NCBI RefSeq assembly: GCF_019145235.1
Contig: NZ_JAHSTV010000015.1
Coordinates: forward strand, 62,001 to 126,000
Reading direction: 5' to 3'
DNA from: Pseudomonas farris
GTDB lineage: Bacteria > Pseudomonadota > Gammaproteobacteria > Pseudomonadales > Pseudomonadaceae
DNA: 64,000 nt
The position numbers and the translations under genes are program-made. Under the pieces are notes generated by a model. It saw only the letters and a list, made by a program, of their open reading frames with translations, did no database searches and was not told where the DNA came from. How positions within the stretch are numbered: position 1 is the first letter of the stretch; each line of letters starts with the position of its first letter. Of the stretch, positions 59,122 to 64,000 are shown piece by piece.

Positions 59122-59565
59122 ATGCTCTATCCGCTGTTTCTAACCTTTCATCTGTTTGCCGCTTTGATCTTTATCGGCACGGTGTTCTTCGAAGTCCTTT
59201 TTTTGGAAAGCATCCGCAAACAGTTGCCCGCCAAAGTGATGTTGCTGGTCGAGGAGGGTATTGGCCGCCGAGCCCGCACCCTGATGCCGTGGGTGCTACT
59301 GGTATTGTTCGGCGCGGGGCTGGGCATGGTCTGGCTGCGCTATTTGCCCGTCCTTGCAACGCCAATGGCCTCATCGTTCAGCACCTTGTTGCTGTCGAAA
59401 ATCCTGGTCGCCGTGAGCGTGCTGCTGCATTTCCTGGCCGCCATGTTGCTGTTCAAAAGCGGCCGAATGAACGCTCGATACCTGCATTTCATCCATGCCA
59501 GTGTGTTCTGCCATATGGTCGTCATTGTGCTGCTGGCCAAGGGGATGTTTTACCTGACGTGGTGA
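59122..59565 (+). CDS. CopD-like integral membrane protein
   Basis: A 147-residue protein with four hydrophobic helices and His residues in helices 1, 3 and 4 (FLTFHLFAAL; VLLHFLAAM; YLHFIHASVFCHM). The spacing could hold haem or copper, as in the CopD/YphA type of membrane proteins. An ANR box lies upstream and hemN/nosR lie downstream, suggesting a role under low oxygen. Its biochemical function is not established. Confidence 0.7.
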   Translation: MLYPLFLTFHLFAALIFIGTVFFEVLFLESIRKQLPAKVMLLVEEGIGRRARTLMPWVLLVLFGAGLGMVWLRYLPVLATPMASSFSTLLLSKILVAVSVLLHFLAAMLLFKSGRMNARYLHFIHASVFCHMVVIVLLAKGMFYLTW

Positions 59566-59609
59566 GCGGCCTTGCCCCAAGGTCTGTCCTGCAAGCACTT
59601 GGCTTGTGC

Positions 59610-59623
59610 TTGATACAAGTCAA
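59610..59623. promoter_or_regulatory. ANR/FNR box upstream of the HemN-like gene
   Basis: TTGAT-ACAA-GTCAA, one base off the consensus. Its centre lies about 66 bases before ATG 59683. Confidence 0.7.
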
Positions 59624-59682
59624 GGAGCATTGATCGCCGATCCCGGACACTGTTGATCCGCAGCCAGTCTCGGAGACCTGTC

Positions 59683-61029
59683 ATGCTCGATTTTTCTCAC
59701 GCCCCCGGCGATCTGATCGCTCGGTGCGATCAGGGCGTACTCGACCCCAACTGCCATGCCGACACACAAAAGTTTCATGACGGCATTGGCTCTCTGGATT
59801 TGCTTCGTGCCTTGCGCGTCAGCCGCCAGAAACGACGCCCGATCGCCCTGAACGTGCAGCTGCCTTCCAGCCTCCAGTCAGCCTTTTGTTCTCCGCGCGA
59901 TGTCTCCTGCGAGCACGGCGAAATCGAACAGTACCTTCAACGCCTGGAACAGGAGATCGACCTCGTCGGTTGTCATCTGGGAGCGGAGCAACGGGTCGAA
60001 CAATTTCACCTGAGCGGCGGAACACCCACCATCGCTCATCTCGAGCGCCTGATGAATCACCTGCGTGATCGATTCAACTTTCTCGAGCATGAGTGCGGCG
60101 ACTACAGCGTCGATGTCGACCTTCACCATACCGATTGGTCGACCATGGGCGCGTTGCGCAACCAGGGATTCAATCACGTCAGCATTGGTGTTCCGGATAT
60201 CGACACCGACTGTGACATGTCGGTGGCCTGCTACCAGAACCCGGCCCCCATTCATTCACTGATCGATGCCGCCCGCACCTTTGGTTATCGATCGATCAAT
60301 GTCGATCTGGGTTTTGGTCATGCCTGGCAAACGCCAGAAAGCTTCGCGCTGAAGCTGGCGGCGATCATTGAGCTGGAGCCGGACAGGCTGATGGTGTTCG
60401 ACTATGCCCGACCACCACGCCGTTATCGTCCAAGGCTCGGCGACAAGGTCAGGGAATTGTGCAGCCAGGACGATAAGGGCGCGATGCGCCAGATCGCCTT
60501 CGAACAGTTGATCGCCGTGGGCTATCACTACATCGGTATGGGGCAGTTTGTGCGGCCCGACGATGATCTGGCGATCGCTCAGGAACGCGGCCGATTACGT
60601 CGCACCTGTGACGGTTTTACCCGTCACGGCTATTGCGACCATATCGGCTTCGGTTTGGGGGCTATCAGTCAGATCGACGATTTGTATACGCAAAACACCG
60701 ACGCCATCGAGCGTTATCAGCAGCAACTGGACCGGGGCCAATTGCCGACGTCTCGTGGCTGGCGTTTCGAGGCGGGGGATCAGATAAGGCACATGGTCAT
60801 GGAGCGCCTGGCGTGTGATCAAGAGCTGGATATCCGCGCTATCGAGCGGCGCTATGGGCTGATTTTCTCCAAGTACTTTGCATCTGTCTGGCCATTGCTG
60901 GAGCAATTGAGTCGCGACGGGTTGATTGAATTGTCGGACCGTTTCATCAGCATTCTTCCCGCCGGCCGGCCGGAAGTGGATGCCATCTGCAACCTGTTTG
61001 AAAAGGATTCGGGCAGTGCAAGGCATTAA
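59683..61029 (+). CDS. HemN paralogue without the radical-SAM cysteines
   Basis: A 448-residue protein whose order of segments follows coproporphyrinogen III dehydrogenase HemN along its length. Shared features are LSGGTPTIAHLERLMNHL, SVDVDLHHTDWSTMGALRNQGF, VGYHYIGMGQFVRPDDDLA and HGYCDHIGFGLGAISQI. Where HemN has HIPFCKSLCYYCACNK, this protein has QLPSSLQSAFCSPRDV. The CxxxCxxC cluster site is therefore lost, with only an out-of-register Cys69, and normal radical chemistry cannot be expected. It lies directly upstream of an intact hemN, behind an ANR box. A regulatory, haem-binding or chaperone role is possible. Confidence 0.8.
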   Translation: MLDFSHAPGDLIARCDQGVLDPNCHADTQKFHDGIGSLDLLRALRVSRQKRRPIALNVQLPSSLQSAFCSPRDVSCEHGEIEQYLQRLEQEIDLVGCHLGAEQRVEQFHLSGGTPTIAHLERLMNHLRDRFNFLEHECGDYSVDVDLHHTDWSTMGALRNQGFNHVSIGVPDIDTDCDMSVACYQNPAPIHSLIDAARTFGYRSINVDLGFGHAWQTPESFALKLAAIIELEPDRLMVFDYARPPRRYRPRLGDKVRELCSQDDKGAMRQIAFEQLIAVGYHYIGMGQFVRPDDDLAIAQERGRLRRTCDGFTRHGYCDHIGFGLGAISQIDDLYTQNTDAIERYQQQLDRGQLPTSRGWRFEAGDQIRHMVMERLACDQELDIRAIERRYGLIFSKYFASVWPLLEQLSRDGLIELSDRFISILPAGRPEVDAICNLFEKDSGSARH

Positions 61030-61051
61030 CCCACCTGCGAGTTGATTGATC

Positions 61052-62440
61052 ATGAAACCTGCATTCGATTTCGATCGAGCCCTGGTCGAAAAGTATGACC
61101 GTCCCGGGCCGCGCTATACCTCTTACCCCACGGCGCCGCAGTTTCATCAGGCGTTTGCCGTTGACGACTACCAGCGTGCCGCCTCCGACAGCAACCTGGC
61201 GGCGGTGCCCAAGCCGTTGTCGGTGTATATCCACATTCCGTTCTGCAAGAGCCTTTGCTACTACTGCGCCTGCAACAAAATCATTACCCAGAAAACCCAT
61301 CGGGCCGTCGAATACCTGACGTACCTCAAGCGTGAAATCGTGATGCAGGCCGCGTTGTTCGACAGCACGCGCAAACTCACGCAGCTGCACTTGGGCGGGG
61401 GCACACCGACGTATTTGACCAGTGAACAGCTGGCGGACCTGATGGACTGCCTGCACCAGGCGTTCGACATGGACGACAGCGATGATCATGAGTTTTCCAT
61501 CGAGGTCGATCCGCGCACCATCAACACCGAGCAGATCCAGTCGCTGCGCCAACTGGGCTTCAATCGTCTGAGCTTCGGCGTACAGGACTTCGATCCCGAC
61601 GTACAAGCCGCGGTCAATCGCCAGCAAAGCGAAGAGCAGATCTATGCGCTGGTCGCGGCGGCGCGTGAGGCGCAGTTCAAGTCGATCAGCGTCGATCTGA
61701 TTTACGGCCTGCCACTGCAAACCGTTACCAGTTTCGACGTCACCCTCGGCAAGATCATCGCCCTGCGCCCGGACCGGATTGCCGCCTACAGCTACGCGCA
61801 TTTGCCGGAGCTGGTGCGCGCGCAACGGCTGATTCGCCCGGCGGACATGCCGCCACCGGAGCGCAAGCTGGAGTTGCTGGAGTTGACCATCCGCCGTCTG
61901 ACCGAGGCCGGATATGTCTATATCGGCATGGATCACTTCGCCTTGCCGGACGACGAACTGGCGCTGGCCCGCACCCATGGCACCCTGCAACGCAACTTTC
62001 AGGGCTACTCGACCCATGCCGACTGCGACCTGATCGGCCTGGGAGTGTCTTCGATCGGCAAGGTCGGCGACAGCTACAGCCAGAGCGTCAAGGAGCTTTC
62101 GCAGTATTACGCCCGTATCGATCAAGGTTTGTTGCCGGTGCATCGTGGTTATCGCTTGAGCGCCGATGACTTGCTGCGCCGCGAAGTGATCAGCGACCTG
62201 ATGTGCCACGGCAGGATCGATTTCGCCAAGTTCGAAGCCGGTCATGGCATTTGCTTCACCGAGTATTTTGCCGATGCGCTGGCGCAACTGGACGAGCAGG
62301 TGCGTGATGGACTGTTGCAGATTCACAGCGACGAGTTGGTGCTGTTGCCGCAAGGGCATTTGATGATGCGCAGTGCCGCAATGGCATTTGACGCCTATCT
62401 GGGAGGGGAGCAAAAAGGCCGGTTTTCCCGCACCGTTTGA
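61052..62440 (+). CDS. hemN: Oxygen-independent coproporphyrinogen III dehydrogenase
   Basis: A 462-residue radical SAM enzyme that decarboxylates coproporphyrinogen III in haem synthesis without oxygen. The cluster motif C65-x3-C69-x2-C72-x-C74 is intact, followed by the GGGTPT SAM site and MDHFALPDDELA. ATG 61052 is preferred over the in-frame TTG at 61046. It follows the HemN-like pseudoenzyme by 22 bases and probably shares its ANR-driven transcript. Confidence 0.93.
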   Translation: MKPAFDFDRALVEKYDRPGPRYTSYPTAPQFHQAFAVDDYQRAASDSNLAAVPKPLSVYIHIPFCKSLCYYCACNKIITQKTHRAVEYLTYLKREIVMQAALFDSTRKLTQLHLGGGTPTYLTSEQLADLMDCLHQAFDMDDSDDHEFSIEVDPRTINTEQIQSLRQLGFNRLSFGVQDFDPDVQAAVNRQQSEEQIYALVAAAREAQFKSISVDLIYGLPLQTVTSFDVTLGKIIALRPDRIAAYSYAHLPELVRAQRLIRPADMPPPERKLELLELTIRRLTEAGYVYIGMDHFALPDDELALARTHGTLQRNFQGYSTHADCDLIGLGVSSIGKVGDSYSQSVKELSQYYARIDQGLLPVHRGYRLSADDLLRREVISDLMCHGRIDFAKFEAGHGICFTEYFADALAQLDEQVRDGLLQIHSDELVLLPQGHLMMRSAAMAFDAYLGGEQKGRFSRTV

Positions 62441-62476
62441 GGCTTCTGGCGCTCTGGCGCGAGGAATTTTATCGAG

Positions 62477-62490
62477 TTGATTTCAATCAA
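62477..62490. promoter_or_regulatory. Perfect ANR/FNR/DNR box upstream of nosR
   Basis: TTGAT-TTCA-ATCAA matches the consensus on both half-sites. Its centre lies about 66 bases before ATG 62550. Confidence 0.85.
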
Positions 62491-62549
62491 GGGCGGGGCA
62501 CACAGCGCTCCCTAACATTGCCGCAAGCCCCTTTGAAATCAGCGTGCTC

Positions 62550-64000
62550 ATGACAATCCATCAGCCTTCGATACATGGCAACCTGCGCATCTGGAGCGTC
62601 GGGCTGGCGGTGATGGTCTTGCTGATGATCGCAGCGTTCGCGACGGTGCAGGCCAAGTCATACGGCGACATCGAGCAGCAGCGCATCGAGAAGGTTTTCC
62701 CTCAAACCGATTCGGTGTCCGCAGCCGAAGGCACGTTCAAGGTGCGCACGCTGTCGGCGGCCGGCAAGGTCATCGGGTATGTGTTCCAGAGCCTGGATGT
62801 GGTGGACATTCCGGCCTACTCGGGCAAACCCATCAACACCCAGGTGATCCTCGACACCGCCGGGGTGATTCAGGACGCCTATGTGCTGGAGCACCACGAA
62901 CCGATTCTGCTGATCGGCATCCCCGAAGAAAAACTCCATGGCTTCAGCGCCCGATACAAAGGGATCAAGGTCAGCCAGCGGGTGGTCGTCGGCCATTCCA
63001 GCGACCCAAGCGCGGTCACCGTGGATGCCATCGCCGGCGCAACCGTCACCGCCATGGTGGTCAATGAGGTCATCATGCGTGCCGCCCATGAGGTGGCCGT
63101 ATCGTTGAAGCTGATCGAGGACAGGGGCGGGGTGGTGAACAAGCCCGCCATCGTGCGCCAGGATTTTTTCGAGCCTGCCACCTGGGAGCAACTGACCGGT
63201 AACGGCGCCATTCGCCGGTTGAACCTGACCCGTGGGCAGGTCGATGCCGCCTTCAAGGGCACCGAAGCCGAAGGCGTTGACAACGCCGGCCCGGATCAAG
63301 TCGATGACACCTTTATCGAACTGTACACCGCCCACTTGAACCCGCCGACCATTGGCCGCGCGTTGCTGGGCGACAATCAATATCGCTTCCTCATGCAGGA
63401 ACTCAAACCTGGCGAGCAGGCCATCGTGGTGCTGGGACGTGGGCTGTTTTCCTATAAAGGCTCGGGTTATGTGCGCGGCGGGATTTTCGATCGGGTGCAA
63501 TTGCGCCAGTTCGGCAATGTCATCAGCTTTCGCGACATGGACCATCAGCGGCTCTCCGACGTGTTTGCCAAGGGCATGCCCGAGTTCACTGAAATGTCGG
63601 TGTTCATTGTGCGCAAACCGGCCGGTTTCGATCCGGGATCGCCCTGGTCCCTGGAGCTCCTGGTGCGGCGTCAGACGGGACCGGTCAGCGGCACCTTCAG
63701 CAGCTTCGAACTGCCTTATCAACTGCCCGAACCCTACCTTGAGCGCCCCGCGCCCAGTGCCGAAGAGCTGGCGGCCATCGAGGAAGCCAGCCGGCCGATG
63801 TGGTTGAACATCTGGTACCAGAAACACTTCCAGATCGCCGTCCTCGCGAGCGCGTTGTTGCTGCTGACGGCCATCCTGTTCCTGCAAGACAAACTCACCC
63901 GCCGGCCACGCTTTCTGCACTGGCTGCGCCGTGGTTACCTGCTCTTTACCGTGGTCTTTCTGGGCTGGTATGCCCTGGGGCAGTTGTCGGTGGTCAATGT
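62550..64000 (+). CDS. nosR: NosR, membrane flavoprotein of nitrous oxide respiration (N-terminal part)
   Basis: An open frame of 483 codons running off the right edge. It has an N-terminal membrane anchor (about residues 12-35) and a large periplasmic FMN-binding domain with the flavin attachment region DAIAGATVTAM near residue 165. Further helices begin at about residues 430 and 460 (FQIAVLASALLLLTAILFL; YLLFTVVFLGWYALG). NosR is needed for expression and electron supply of N2O reductase. The C-terminal polyferredoxin part lies beyond the window. Confidence 0.92.
   Translation, partial: MTIHQPSIHGNLRIWSVGLAVMVLLMIAAFATVQAKSYGDIEQQRIEKVFPQTDSVSAAEGTFKVRTLSAAGKVIGYVFQSLDVVDIPAYSGKPINTQVILDTAGVIQDAYVLEHHEPILLIGIPEEKLHGFSARYKGIKVSQRVVVGHSSDPSAVTVDAIAGATVTAMVVNEVIMRAAHEVAVSLKLIEDRGGVVNKPAIVRQDFFEPATWEQLTGNGAIRRLNLTRGQVDAAFKGTEAEGVDNAGPDQVDDTFIELYTAHLNPPTIGRALLGDNQYRFLMQELKPGEQAIVVLGRGLFSYKGSGYVRGGIFDRVQLRQFGNVISFRDMDHQRLSDVFAKGMPEFTEMSVFIVRKPAGFDPGSPWSLELLVRRQTGPVSGTFSSFELPYQLPEPYLERPAPSAEELAAIEEASRPMWLNIWYQKHFQIAVLASALLLLTAILFLQDKLTRRPRFLHWLRRGYLLFTVVFLGWYALGQLSVVN

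Noticed and set aside
58884..59123. 79-codon minus-strand frame in front of the CopD-like gene
   Set aside because: It covers the ANR box and promoter, is Ser/Arg-rich and has no binding site.

Overview
The window is about 64 kb of a high-GC, gene-dense chromosome that reads as a Pseudomonas of the P. fluorescens group. The grounds are the gene content (benABCD beside catBCA, a Pha/Mrp antiporter with fused A and B subunits, a DksA2-type protein, SfnB, DUF1652 and DUF6124 genes) and at least eleven intergenic copies of the fluorescens-type REP palindrome (core TGTGGGAGCGGGCTTGCTCG). No tRNA, rRNA, insertion sequence, prophage or CRISPR array was seen.

Layout. 1-6.8 kb: the end of a myo-inositol catabolic locus (iolG end, an IolH-like TIM barrel, a MocA oxidoreductase) and a ribose/inositol-type ABC importer. 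7-13.3 kb: a DksA2-like protein, an unusual chemoreceptor, small hypothetical genes and an orphan glycine-betaine-type binding protein. 13.4-19.5 kb: a six-gene Mrp/Pha Na+(K+)/H+ antiporter operon. 19.8-21.4 kb: a divergent DMT exporter and XRE-cupin regulator. 21.5-32 kb: a ten-gene cluster behind a sigma-54-type promoter, with an SfnB-like flavoenzyme, a truncated paralogue of it, an LLM monooxygenase, a five-part branched-chain-amino-acid-type ABC importer, an acyl-CoA synthetase relic lacking its catalytic motifs, and an FAD/NAD(P) enzyme. I infer uptake and oxidation of an organosulfur (or related organic) compound; the substrate is not evident.

32-42.8 kb: a strongly structured leader in front of a DUF6124 gene, ppnN, a membrane diguanylate cyclase, a DapA-like aldolase, azlCD, a frameshifted sulfonate-type binding protein and a polysaccharide deacetylase lipoprotein. 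42.8-51.4 kb: the benzoate-to-muconolactone pathway, with catR divergent from catBCA, then benR and benABCD. Two XylS/BenR-type operator repeats precede benA. No benzoate transporter is present here. 51.5-58.9 kb: a run of small genes (Nudix hydrolase, osmE, lipoproteins, zinc-ribbon paralogues, CBS protein, SRAP protein, rtcB) with strong individual ribosome binding sites and terminators, plus a candidate small RNA. 59-64 kb: a candidate anaerobic regulon with three ANR/FNR boxes, covering a CopD-like membrane protein, a HemN paralogue that has lost its Fe-S cysteines, an intact hemN, and the start of nosR at the window edge.

Most interesting: the sigma-54 cluster with its degenerate synthetase and truncated SfnB paralogue; the structured DUF6124 leader with mutually exclusive helices; and the HemN pseudoenzyme under an apparent ANR site. 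All family calls were made by reading the sequence; no database search or folding program was run.
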